From NCBI GenBank assembly GCA_963977415.1, contig CAXBOS010000006.1, forward strand, positions 1 to 64,000: a stretch of 64,000 bases of DNA, given 5' to 3'. The notes beneath the pieces were generated by a model, which was given only the letters and a program-made list of their open reading frames with translations, did no database searches and was not told the DNA's origin. The stretch is from Croceimicrobium sp963977415. Lineage in GTDB: Bacteria > Bacteroidota > Bacteroidia > Flavobacteriales > Schleiferiaceae. Below, piece after piece: positions 54,486 through 63,689 of this stretch. Numbering within the stretch: the first letter of the stretch is position 1; each line of letters opens with the position of its first letter. A program made the translations under genes and the position numbers.

Positions 54486-55457
54486 ATGGCGCGCATTTTA
54501 ACGGGCATACAAAGTAGTGGAACTCCTCACTTAGGAAACGCATTAGGGGCGATTGAGCCAGGCATTGAGCTTTCGCAAAAAAAGGATGCCGAGTCTTTTT
54601 TCTTTATTGCAGATTTACACTCTCTCACTTCCTTAAAAGATCGCGAAAAAAGGCAGGAAAGTGTAAATGCCGTGGCAGCCGCTTGGCTAGCTTTAGGCTT
54701 TGATGCCAATCGCAATTTCTTTTACCGCCAAAGTGATATCCCCGCCGTGTGCGAGTTAAATTGGTATTTAAACTGTTTTACGCCCTTCCCGATGTTGGCC
54801 AATGCGCATAGCTTTAAAGATAAAAGCGACCGCCTTGCCAATGTTAACGCGGGCCTTTTCACCTATCCCGTACTTATGGCAGCGGATATTCTATTATACG
54901 ACGCCGACTTTGTACCCGTGGGTAAAGATCAGCAACAGCATTTGGAGATGACTCGTGATATTGCCGGCGCCCTCAATCGTAGCGTGGGTGCCGAAATCTT
55001 AAAGCTGCCTGAGTCGGTAATTCGCGAAGACGTTAAAACCGTGCCCGGCACCGATGGCCAGAAGATGAGTAAAAGTTACGGCAATACCATTGATATTTTT
55101 TCTCCCGCTAAGGTTTTGAAAAAGCAAGTAATGGGTATTATCACCGATAGCAAGGACATGGATGAGCCTAAGGACCCCGATAGCTGTAATGTTTTTGCAC
55201 TCTATTCTCTTCTCGCTTCCGCAGATGGGATTGGTGAAATGCGCGAAAATTATATCACACCCGGCTATGGTTATGGTCACGCCAAGAAGGAATTACTAAA
55301 CCTCATCAACGAAAAATATGGGGCAGCACGTGAGCAATATGACCTCCTTACCGCCAAGCCTGAGCTTATTGAAGAGCAGCTTGTTGCCGGTGCTGAAAAA
55401 GTTAGACCGATTGCTGAAGAAGTATTAGGACGCGTAAAAAATGCCCTTGGGTATTAG
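54486..55457 (+). CDS. trpS: Tryptophanyl-tRNA synthetase
   Basis: A 323-residue class I synthetase: GIQSSGTPHLGN (HIGH equivalent), D-Q-Q-Q-H-L-E-M-T-R-D-I-A near 145-157, and the KMSKS loop in G-Q-K-M-S-K-S-Y-G-N. The length is normal for bacterial TrpRS. It has its own promoter and ends at a terminator shared with lepA. Confidence 0.97.
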   Translation: MARILTGIQSSGTPHLGNALGAIEPGIELSQKKDAESFFFIADLHSLTSLKDREKRQESVNAVAAAWLALGFDANRNFFYRQSDIPAVCELNWYLNCFTPFPMLANAHSFKDKSDRLANVNAGLFTYPVLMAADILLYDADFVPVGKDQQQHLEMTRDIAGALNRSVGAEILKLPESVIREDVKTVPGTDGQKMSKSYGNTIDIFSPAKVLKKQVMGIITDSKDMDEPKDPDSCNVFALYSLLASADGIGEMRENYITPGYGYGHAKKELLNLINEKYGAAREQYDLLTAKPELIEEQLVAGAEKVRPIAEEVLGRVKNALGY

Positions 55458-55480
55458 TGCAAGATATCATTAGAACTCAC

Positions 55481-55510
55481 AAAAAAAGGCGCCACAATGG
55501 GCGCCTTTAT
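55481..55510. terminator. Bidirectional terminator between trpS and lepA
   Basis: AAAGGCGCC and GGCGCCTTT form a 9-bp stem with a short loop, flanked by an A-run on the left and a T-rich tract on the right. It serves the two convergent genes. Confidence 0.85.
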
Positions 55511-55527
55511 ATTTTACTTAAAAACCT

Positions 55528-57324
55528 TTAGTCGTTAAGCTTCAATACTGCTAAAAACGCTTGCTGGGGGATTTCTACGTTCCCTACTTGACGCATGCGC
55601 TTTTTACCCGCTTTTTGCTTTTCTAAAAGCTTACGCTTACGCGAGATGTCACCCCCGTAACATTTGGCAGTAACATCTTTACGAAGCGCACTTATCGTTT
55701 CACGGGCAATAATTTTGGCACCCACCGCCGCCTGAATGGCTATCATAAATTGCTGACGAGGAATAAGTTCCTTTAATTTCTCACAAATTTTCTTACCGAT
55801 ATCATAGGCTGAACTGCTGTGAATTAAGGCGGATAAGGCATCCACGGGCTCTGCGTTTAATAGCACATCTACTTTCACCATGTCGCTTTCACGATAGCCA
55901 GTTGGATGATAATCGAAGGAAGCGTAACCGCGCGAAATTGATTTTAAACGATCGTAAAAGTCAAATACAATTTCTGCTAAAGGCATATCAAAACTCATTT
56001 CTACGCGCTCGGAAGTCAAGTAAACCTGATTGGTAAGTTGTCCTCTTTTTTCAATGGCTAAGTTCATTACCGCTCCCACATAATCGGATTTAGTAATAAT
56101 CTGCGCTTTGATATACGGTTCTTCCAAGTGATCTAATTTGGTAGGATCGGGAAACTCAGAAGGGTTATTTACAATTACGCGCTGCTCTGGGTTTTTCTTC
56201 ATGTAGGCGTAATACGATACATTAGGAACGGTAGTAATAACGGTCATGTTAAACTCACGCTCTAAACGCTCTTGTACAATTTCCATGTGTAACATTCCTA
56301 AGAAGCCGCAACGGAAACCAAAACCTAGGGCTACCGATGATTCGGGCTCGAAGGTTAATGAGGCATCGTTTAATTGTAGCTTTTCTAAAGAGGCACGCAG
56401 TTCTTCAAACTCTTCCGTGTCAACCGGGTAAATTCCTGCAAACACCATAGGTTTAACGTTTTCGAAACCTGCAATCGCTTTTGATGCAGGTGCTTCTGCC
56501 AAAGTGATGGTATCACCCACCTTAACTTCTTTGGCTTCCTTTATACCCGAAATAAGATAGCCCACATTACCGGTACTAATCTCTTTTAAAGGCATTTGCT
56601 TGAGGCCTAAAATTCCAATCTCATCGGCGCCATACTTGTTGCCGGTATTCATAAACATTACCTGCTGCCCTTTTTTAAGGGTGCCGTTTACTACCTTGTA
56701 TAAGGCTTCAATACCGCGATAGGGATTGTAAACTGAATCGAAGATTAAGGCTTGCAAGGGCGCATCTGGATCACCTTCGGGTGCGGGGATACGTTTTACA
56801 ATTTCTCTTAAAATATCTTGAATTCCTAAGCCCGTCTTAGCGGAAGCGAGAATAATATCGCTGTCTTCGCAACCTAAAAGTTCAATAATCTGATCCTTCA
56901 CTTCTTCCACATTAGCACTAGGAAGATCAATTTTATTTAAGACGGGAATAATTTCTAAGTCGTGCTCTAAGGCAAGATAGAGATTGGAGATAGTTTGTGC
57001 TTGAATTCCTTGGGCCGCATCTACGATAAGTAAAGCTCCCTCACAGGCGGCTATGGCACGCGAAACCTCATACGAGAAATCTACGTGCCCCGGTGTATCA
57101 ATAAGGTTTAAAGTATAGGACACACCCTCTTCTACGTACTGCATTTGAATGGCGTGACTCTTAATGGTAATACCACGTTCACGTTCTAAATCCATATCGT
57201 CAAGCAGCTGATTCTTCTTCTCTCGGTCCGTTATCGTCTGCGTATTTTCTAAAAGTCGATCCGCTAGTGTACTCTTGCCATGATCGATATGTGCGATAAT
57301 GCAAAAGTTGCGGATAGTAGTCAT
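55528..57324 (-). CDS. lepA: Elongation factor 4 (LepA)
   Basis: A 598-residue translational GTPase. G1 AHIDHGKS, G3 D-T-P-G-H and G4 N-K-I-D are intact, and the LepA C-terminal domain with the A-K-C-Y-G-G-D-I-S-R-K-R-K-L-L segment is present. LepA back-translocates stalled ribosomes or aids 30S assembly. The ATG at 57324 aligns with the usual start; another ATG two codons earlier is possible. A TAATTTCGCGC stretch near 57355, like that before the ABC exporter, may be the promoter. Confidence 0.97.
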   Translation of the reverse strand: MTTIRNFCIIAHIDHGKSTLADRLLENTQTITDREKKNQLLDDMDLERERGITIKSHAIQMQYVEEGVSYTLNLIDTPGHVDFSYEVSRAIAACEGALLIVDAAQGIQAQTISNLYLALEHDLEIIPVLNKIDLPSANVEEVKDQIIELLGCEDSDIILASAKTGLGIQDILREIVKRIPAPEGDPDAPLQALIFDSVYNPYRGIEALYKVVNGTLKKGQQVMFMNTGNKYGADEIGILGLKQMPLKEISTGNVGYLISGIKEAKEVKVGDTITLAEAPASKAIAGFENVKPMVFAGIYPVDTEEFEELRASLEKLQLNDASLTFEPESSVALGFGFRCGFLGMLHMEIVQERLEREFNMTVITTVPNVSYYAYMKKNPEQRVIVNNPSEFPDPTKLDHLEEPYIKAQIITKSDYVGAVMNLAIEKRGQLTNQVYLTSERVEMSFDMPLAEIVFDFYDRLKSISRGYASFDYHPTGYRESDMVKVDVLLNAEPVDALSALIHSSSAYDIGKKICEKLKELIPRQQFMIAIQAAVGAKIIARETISALRKDVTAKCYGGDISRKRKLLEKQKAGKKRMRQVGNVEIPQQAFLAVLKLND

Positions 57325-57603
57325 CACCATTGCGAGGAAATTTTTCTCTGTTTAATGCGCGAAATTACGCAAAAGGACTTGAGTTGAAACTTTATTAACC
57401 TGAGGCTGTAAATTTTATTTCTGCATGACTTCCTTAGTCTCCTATTTCCTCGCTTTCTTCGCTAACTGCCATTGAGTTAACGATAGGGCTAATTCCGCCT
57501 CATTCAAATATCGCGCTTGCTACTTAAAAGTAAGCGAAAAGGCCTTCACTATTGAAGTCAGAAATTGAAACTACTAGGTTCGCTCTGCAATCTTACCAAA
57601 ATA
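57325..57603. other. Intergenic region between lepA and the type B surface protein
   Basis: About 280 bp. It should hold the divergent lepA promoter on the minus strand and that of the surface gene on the plus strand. I see no palindrome, repeat or credible small gene in it; an open frame upstream of 57604 lacks any signal-peptide or family support. Confidence 0.4.
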
Positions 57604-59979
57604 ATGATGAAAAAATATTCGCTTTTTTTAATTCTAATTCTCGCTTTAAGCGCCATTACCACCAAGTCCTATGCTAGCCATTATAGCAGTGGAGAACTAC
57701 GTTATGAATACATAGGCGACTCCACCGGCGTGGCTAACCAATACCGCCTTTACTGCCAGATTTATTTACCCATGAGTTCTATAACGCTTCACCCACCATT
57801 TGCCAGACTATGCGTTGAGTCTTCCTGCGGCATGAATGACTCGATTATGTTAAGTCAGATTTTAGCCACAGGTGCTAATCTGGCGCCAGGGTCTACAGTT
57901 GGAGCTTGGAGAATTAATGGCTTCGATGTATGTGCTGATAGCGCTGCCATTAACAATCCTTACTGGGTACCTAGATACGTGGCCTATAAGTATGAAGCTA
58001 ATATAATACTACCGGCCTGTGCCGATTATACCATTTCCCTTACTGGTCAATGCTGCCGTGATCAAGCTGATAATTTTTCTGAGTATATCAGTTTTGCCAC
58101 GAATCTTTACCTAGAAACAACCTTAAACAACACGCTTGGACCTAATAGTTCCCCCCAAATAATCACACCGGTTGGTAAGTCCTTTTGTGTGGCTCAAGTG
58201 GGGCAAGCACCTGTTATATACCCCCAAACCGCTATAGATGAAGACGGCGATTCTTTAGTTTACAGCCTTGTTAATCCTCGGTACTCGACTAACCCACGTT
58301 GCGGCCCCGGTTTAAACATCCCCCTAGATTCTGGTTTTACTTCAAGTAATCCTCTGCCTAGCCACACCGGCATGACCCTCAATCAAAATAACGGCATTCT
58401 CTCTTTTAGCCCTAGTCAACAGGGTGATTATGTACTAAGCCTTTCTGTTAAAGAGTATCGTTTCGATACCATTTCTCTTCAATGGCTAAACATAGGTAGT
58501 ACCATCCGTGAAATTATCATACCCCTAAGAGCGAGCTGTAATCCGCAAGTGACAGCAGGTCCGCTGTTGAAAATCGATTCTTCTATAACCTTCCTAAATA
58601 ACCTTTTAAAAGCGGAAATGGATTCTCTTAAAAGCGCTTATGGTATAAGTATCTTAAAAGGATCGGATAGCCTCGGCAACGGCTCGAGTATGATAACCAA
58701 ATTACCTTTTTACCATGGCTATACTTGTTTCGATTCGGTCCTTGATTTAAATTTCACTTCCACAATTAATTATAACTCTCTCAAAACAACAGACTTCCGC
58801 TTAATTGGTCCTGATGGTGTTCCTCGCCCTATCGTAGGAATTAAAAATTTGAACCAAACTAGTGTCAGCTCTAAGGTGCAATTAATGCTGCATCAGCCTT
58901 TAGACCTTAATGGGAACTATCTTCTGCAAATTAGGAGAGGCAGCGATGCCAACACGTTTCTTAATTCTTGTGGTTTTGCGGTTGAAGAATTTTATGGCGC
59001 CTTGGTGGTGGTAGATAGTTGTCCACAGCCAAGCTATAATTTGAGCTACGTGAGTGTGGACAATAACGAGAATATCCGTTTACAATGGGACGTAGATAAT
59101 GACTTTTATAGTCCTAAGCTACAAGGCACTTTCAACTCTTGGATTATTCATCGTCGAGATATTAACGACAATCTTATGAAACCCATTAAGGTAATCCAAG
59201 ATCCCAGTGCTCGCATCTTCGTAGACTCCGCTCTGCCTGCCGGCTCTGCCCTGTCTAACACCGTTTATGACTATTCTCTGCTACTTATGTATAATGGTAA
59301 GAGACGGGAAATGACCCCCATTTGTTCTACTATAAAATTGAATGCCGCACCCAGTGGACCTGCGCAATCCAAAGTCTTCCTCTCTTGGAATCACTATAAC
59401 TGCATAGACCCGCTTAGTCGTGCTTATAAAATTTATCGCGGTACTATCGACACCCTCACGAACAATATCAGCTGGCAACAACTTGGTGATATGACTAGCC
59501 ACAATAACTTAGAAGTCAATCTGAACTCCAGCAACCCGCTTCCTGCAGAAAGTTATATTTACAAAGTGGTTGCTCAGGATCAAAAGAATAATTCAAGCCA
59601 AGGTTTATCAGAATCAAATTGGATCTATTTTTATCATGCTCCGCAGGCATCATTTTCGGGTAAAAACGGAAAAAAATTACAAATCCCCAATATTATTACG
59701 CCCAACGGAGATCAAATAAATGATCGATTTTATATTGAACTACCCACTAATGATTCCTACTTTACTAAAATAAACTTAAGCATCTACAAACGGAATGGAG
59801 AGTTACTTTATGAAAATAAAAACTACCAAAACATTAATAATGGCGACAGTGGCTGGAACGGGTTAAACTCTTCAGGGGAAGCCTTAAGCAGCGGCGTTTA
59901 TTATTATACTATTGAAGTCCAAACGGCTGACTCAACCGCTAGCGAGTATTATCAAGGAAGCATCACGATTGGGACTTAA
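57604..59979 (+). CDS. Large surface protein with T9SS type B sorting domain
   Basis: A 791-residue protein. The signal peptide MMKKYSLFLILILALSA is followed by S-H-Y-S-S-G-E-L-R-Y-E-Y-I-G-D-S-T-G, the opening common to a family of long Bacteroidota surface proteins. It has Cys-rich clusters (TGQCCRD), a D-E-D-G-D-S-L-V-Y motif and several beta-sandwich stretches. The C-terminal ~90 residues (P-N-I-I-T-P-N-G-D onward) are the gliding-motility-associated (CHU_C, type B) sorting domain. A paralogue starts at 60689. Function unknown; probably an adhesin or matrix protein (inference). A strong terminator follows. Confidence 0.85.
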   Translation: MMKKYSLFLILILALSAITTKSYASHYSSGELRYEYIGDSTGVANQYRLYCQIYLPMSSITLHPPFARLCVESSCGMNDSIMLSQILATGANLAPGSTVGAWRINGFDVCADSAAINNPYWVPRYVAYKYEANIILPACADYTISLTGQCCRDQADNFSEYISFATNLYLETTLNNTLGPNSSPQIITPVGKSFCVAQVGQAPVIYPQTAIDEDGDSLVYSLVNPRYSTNPRCGPGLNIPLDSGFTSSNPLPSHTGMTLNQNNGILSFSPSQQGDYVLSLSVKEYRFDTISLQWLNIGSTIREIIIPLRASCNPQVTAGPLLKIDSSITFLNNLLKAEMDSLKSAYGISILKGSDSLGNGSSMITKLPFYHGYTCFDSVLDLNFTSTINYNSLKTTDFRLIGPDGVPRPIVGIKNLNQTSVSSKVQLMLHQPLDLNGNYLLQIRRGSDANTFLNSCGFAVEEFYGALVVVDSCPQPSYNLSYVSVDNNENIRLQWDVDNDFYSPKLQGTFNSWIIHRRDINDNLMKPIKVIQDPSARIFVDSALPAGSALSNTVYDYSLLLMYNGKRREMTPICSTIKLNAAPSGPAQSKVFLSWNHYNCIDPLSRAYKIYRGTIDTLTNNISWQQLGDMTSHNNLEVNLNSSNPLPAESYIYKVVAQDQKNNSSQGLSESNWIYFYHAPQASFSGKNGKKLQIPNIITPNGDQINDRFYIELPTNDSYFTKINLSIYKRNGELLYENKNYQNINNGDSGWNGLNSSGEALSSGVYYYTIEVQTADSTASEYYQGSITIGT

Positions 59980-60043
59980 TTAATAAGGCTAACACCTTAG
60001 TAATAGGCGGTAAAAATCGCTCTATACCTCAGAACATTTACAG

Positions 60044-60087
60044 AAAATGAAAAAGCCGGCTTGTAATTAAGTCGGCTTTTTCATTTT
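60044..60087 (+). terminator. Terminator of the first type B gene
   Basis: AAAATGAAAAAGCCGGCTT (60044-60062) and AAGTCGGCTTTTTCATTTT (60069-60087) form a near-perfect 19-bp hairpin with one mismatch around GTAATT. Confidence 0.85.
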
Positions 60088-60179
60088 AAACCAAACGTGA
60101 CGGTGGGGTTATGCAAGTATTGTAAAATGCCCACCTCTATCTATCACCTTAAAAAGAATTTCCAAGAGCCCTTTTAAAA

Positions 60180-60482
60180 CCCCTTATCATCGTCCCCTTG
60201 CGCGATGGTATTAACGATCGGTTTTTTATTCAGGCTCCCTTAAACGGAACCTCCTACGAACAAATAAGTTTGAGTATTTATAATCGTCATGGCGAGAAGG
60301 TGTATGAAAACAAATCTTTCCAAAATAGCAACGACCGAGAAAATGGCTGGAATGGCGTAAATAACAATGGGCAAGCTCTTGGCAATGGCGTATATTTTTA
60401 CACCATTCGTCTAAATAGCCCCAGTATAGGCATCAGCGAAAGCTTAAACGGCAGTATTACCCTAACAAAAGGAAGACGATAA
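60180..60482 (+). pseudogene. Orphan T9SS type B sorting domain (paralogue remnant)
   Basis: About 100 codons that encode only the C-terminal sorting domain of a third copy of the flanking family: the frame reads P-L-I-I-V-P-L-R-D-G-I-N-D-R-F-F-I, matching P-N-I-I-T-P-N-G-D-M-I-N-D-R-F-F-I of the gene at 60689, then E-N-G-W-N-G-V-N. No N-terminus, signal or ATG precedes it; the nearest start is a TTG at 60198 inside the domain. Either a deletion remnant or a recombination donor. A strong terminator lies immediately upstream, so it is probably not expressed. Confidence 0.75.
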
Positions 60483-60688
60483 CTCAGTAGAAATAAAAAG
60501 TAAGGCTCCATAATAGCCTTGATTTTCTCCGTTATCAGAATAAAATAGCCGCTCAGTAAATAAGGGAAGCTGAATATTTTAGCTGTTTTTCTACCTTAAA
60601 CTAAATGAGGCTGATGGATAATGGGTTAATGATTGGTAAATATGAACTTTTGCTTTAAGTTCGTAGCCGGATTTATATAATTGGACAA

Positions 60689-63052
60689 ATGAGAAAAATT
60701 ATCGGCTTCTTAAGCTTTGCACTGATTGCAGCACTCAGCTTTACAACTGAACTAAAAGCTTCCCACTACTCTAGTGGTGAGGTTTATTATAAATACATCG
60801 GTGACTCCACGGGGGTTGCCAACCAGTACCGCATTTTTGTGCGTTGGTACAGAAATAATGGTGGTGCTGGAATTGGCACAGGAGCGCAAGCGATTTGCAT
60901 TACCTCTTCTTGTGGGCCTAACATCACAGTTTCGTTACCCAAAATCTTGGCCACGGGTGCAAATATGTCACCAGGCGATAACTCTGGTGGTTGGATTGTA
61001 CCAGGATTAGATGAGTGTGCAAATCCATCGGACCCCGCCTTTAAAGATCTTTCGATTCACAAATATGAAGGCAACGTAATACTTCCACCTTGTCCGAACT
61101 ATAAAATTACCGTAAGCGCGCCTTGCTGTCGTGACGTCTCAACCAATTTGGCGAATTCGCCAAACATGTATATTGAAGTAGATCTTAACAACACGAAAGG
61201 CCATAATAGTTCTCCCCAAATTATTGCTCCTGCGGGTAAAGCTTTCTGCTTAACTCAGCCCGGGCAAAAGCCATTTGTCTTTGCTCAGGGTGCCTTAGAA
61301 GAAGACGGTGATTCTATCGTGTACACTTTTGCCAACCCACAACAAGGTATTAACTGCGGACCAGGAACTAACATTCCTTTAGCAGGCGGTTACACCATTT
61401 CTAACCCCATTCCAAGTTCTACTGGTATAGTAGTCGATCAAAAACTAGGTACTTTCACATTTAGCCCTAGCCAGCAAGGTTCTTATGTTATGAAAATTGA
61501 CGTAAAAGAATATCGCTTCGACACCACTGCATTCCAATGGTTATATATCGGAAATACGATTCGTGAAATCCAAGTTCCTGTTACCTCATCGTGTAATCCG
61601 CTTGCGCAAGATGGCCCTAAAATCCTAATCACTGGAACAAGTAATAGTTTAAGTAACTTTTTAAGTACGGAGAGAGATTCCATGAAAACGGCCTATAATG
61701 TTGCTGTTTTAAAAGGAGCTGATAGCTTGGGTAATGGTGTGGCTACTATCACACAAATTCCTATCTTTAATGGCTACAACTGTTTCGACACGATTGTTTC
61801 ACTGGACTTCGACAACAATATACGTTGTAACTCAATTGACCCTACCGACTTCCGTCTGATTGGACCAGATGGCGTTGCTCGTCCTATCGTAGGCTTTGAT
61901 GACAACTGTACTTTTGCGAATACCCGTAAAATTGATCTTTACTTACACCAACCCTTAGATGTAGATGGAAACTACCTTTTACAAATTAGAAGGGGTAATG
62001 ATGGCAACACGCTAACCAATGAGTGCGGTTACGAGCTTACCGAGTTCTATAGTGCTCTTATTGTAGTAGGTGGCTGCCCATCTCCAGGTTATCAACTAGA
62101 TGGATTAACTGTAGAAAGAGATCTAGATGTGCGCTTAGATTGGTCTGGAAACAATGATTTAGTGGATGCCAATATTGTAAATACTTTCAATTCTTGGAAT
62201 ATTTACCGCGCAGACTCTGGTGTTAGACCAATGCAATTATTAAAAGTGATTACCGACCCGAGTGCTCGTTTCTTTGTAGATTCTTTTGCTCCTAACGGAT
62301 ATTACGTAGACAATTTCATCTACGACTATGCAGTATTACTTGTGTATAACGGTAAGGGAAGAGAAATCACCCGTACTTGTTCTAATATCAACCTAAGAGT
62401 AGACTCTACTAAATTATCTGAAACTCAAATTGGACTATACTGGAACCATTACTACTGTATGGACCAAAGTGTTAGAGGTTATGAAGTATATCGAGGCAAA
62501 ATGGATACCTCCACTTTCGCAATCTCTTGGAGTCAAGAAGGGAACATTACAACCGATTCTTCCGTAGTGCTGAACAGACCAATAGCTGACTCCATTAACC
62601 AAGGATCCTACGCTATAAAGGTTGTTGCTAAAAACCCCAACGGTAACGCAAGAACAGATTCATCTGAATCGAATTGGGTGTATTATGGTATAGCTTACTT
62701 TCCACCTATCATCCCACCAGAGCCAGAATTACCAGGTGTTGTACTAATTCCTAATATCATTACCCCTAACGGTGATATGATTAACGATAGATTCTTTATT
62801 GAGCCTCCAGTGGATGGTGTGCCTTACGAGCAAATTAGCTTAAGCATCTTTAACCGTCATGGTGAAAAGGTATATGAAAATGCTTCCTTCGAAACCATTA
62901 ACGATAGAGAAAATGGCTGGAATGGTGTAAACACAAATGGTCAACCTTTATCTAATGGTGTTTACTATTACGTTATTGAAATGAGAAGTCCGTCTTCTGG
63001 TGCAAGTCAAAGCTTGCAAGGAAACGTAACCATTAACGGAGTATTAAGATAA
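60689..63052 (+). CDS. Large surface protein with T9SS type B sorting domain, second copy
   Basis: A 787-residue protein, full-length paralogue of the gene at 57604: the same S-H-Y-S-S-G-E start after the signal (residues 1-24), A-P-C-C-R-D, E-E-D-G-D-S-I-V-Y, L-I-G-P-D-G-V-A-R-P-I-V-G-F and the C-terminal CHU_C domain (last ~95 residues). A short proline-rich linker (PPIIPPEPELP) precedes the sorting domain, which the first copy lacks. Function unknown; surface-exposed by type IX secretion. Terminator follows. Confidence 0.85.
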   Translation: MRKIIGFLSFALIAALSFTTELKASHYSSGEVYYKYIGDSTGVANQYRIFVRWYRNNGGAGIGTGAQAICITSSCGPNITVSLPKILATGANMSPGDNSGGWIVPGLDECANPSDPAFKDLSIHKYEGNVILPPCPNYKITVSAPCCRDVSTNLANSPNMYIEVDLNNTKGHNSSPQIIAPAGKAFCLTQPGQKPFVFAQGALEEDGDSIVYTFANPQQGINCGPGTNIPLAGGYTISNPIPSSTGIVVDQKLGTFTFSPSQQGSYVMKIDVKEYRFDTTAFQWLYIGNTIREIQVPVTSSCNPLAQDGPKILITGTSNSLSNFLSTERDSMKTAYNVAVLKGADSLGNGVATITQIPIFNGYNCFDTIVSLDFDNNIRCNSIDPTDFRLIGPDGVARPIVGFDDNCTFANTRKIDLYLHQPLDVDGNYLLQIRRGNDGNTLTNECGYELTEFYSALIVVGGCPSPGYQLDGLTVERDLDVRLDWSGNNDLVDANIVNTFNSWNIYRADSGVRPMQLLKVITDPSARFFVDSFAPNGYYVDNFIYDYAVLLVYNGKGREITRTCSNINLRVDSTKLSETQIGLYWNHYYCMDQSVRGYEVYRGKMDTSTFAISWSQEGNITTDSSVVLNRPIADSINQGSYAIKVVAKNPNGNARTDSSESNWVYYGIAYFPPIIPPEPELPGVVLIPNIITPNGDMINDRFFIEPPVDGVPYEQISLSIFNRHGEKVYENASFETINDRENGWNGVNTNGQPLSNGVYYYVIEMRSPSSGASQSLQGNVTINGVLR

Positions 63053-63071
63053 GCTCCTTTTAATAAATCCT

Positions 63072-63111
63072 AAAAAGGCTCAGTTTTACCCCGTAAGACT
63101 GAGCCTTTTTT
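63072..63111 (+). terminator. Terminator of the second type B gene
   Basis: AAAAAGGCTCAGT and ACTGAGCCTTTTT form a 13-bp stem with a T-run. Confidence 0.9.
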
Positions 63112-63225
63112 ATTTATGAAGTTCAAAGGTTTTTTGGATACGGCTAACAGTCCTTGTATAAAAGCTAAAACCATCAATAACCATTAACACAAAACTGTTT
63201 AAACAATAAAAACCTAGAGAAAGTA

Positions 63226-63657
63226 ATGTACCAACGTATTGCTCATATTGCTCTGGTAGTTAAAGACTATGATGCCGCTATCGAATTTTATACCCAAAAA
63301 TTAGATTTCATCCTTCTTGAGGACACAAAAATTGACGATAATAAAAGATGGGTTATGCTTGCACCTCCAGGAGCAAAAGAATGCTGCCTCCTACTGGCAA
63401 AAGCTGCAAATGAAAAGCAAGAAGCAAGCGTTGGAAATCAAACAGGAGGTAGAGTGGGCTTTTTTCTATTCACGGATGACTTTTGGCGAGATTTCAATAA
63501 AATGGCCGACCGAAAGATACATTTTTTGAGAGCGCCTACCGAATTTGAATATGGCACTGTTGCCGTTTTCGAGGACTTATACGGTAACTTGTGGGACTTG
63601 ATTCAACCCAATGAACACAACAAAGGACTGATCAAAGCACAAAAAAAGGGCGCCTAA
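63226..63657 (+). CDS. VOC-family (glyoxalase-like) protein
   Basis: A 143-residue protein with one vicinal-oxygen-chelate fold: Q-R-I-A-H-I-A-L-V-V-K-D-Y-D-A-A-I-E-F-Y at the start, a second-half F-E-D-L-Y-G-N-L-W-D-L-I-Q-P at the end. The metal ligand His near residue 6 and the Glu of F-E-D are in place, so it may bind a divalent metal. Substrate unknown. Its last codons lie in the stem of the following hairpin. Confidence 0.88.
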   Translation: MYQRIAHIALVVKDYDAAIEFYTQKLDFILLEDTKIDDNKRWVMLAPPGAKECCLLLAKAANEKQEASVGNQTGGRVGFFLFTDDFWRDFNKMADRKIHFLRAPTEFEYGTVAVFEDLYGNLWDLIQPNEHNKGLIKAQKKGA

Positions 63658-63668
63658 AGCGCCCTTTC
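63645..63668. terminator. Terminator overlapping the end of the VOC gene
   Basis: AAAGGGCGC (63645-63653) and GCGCCCTTT (63659-63667) form a stem whose loop contains the stop codon. It may also serve the convergent accC gene, 23 bp away. Confidence 0.75.
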
Positions 63669-63689
63669 ATTATTTTGCTAGCTATCTCG

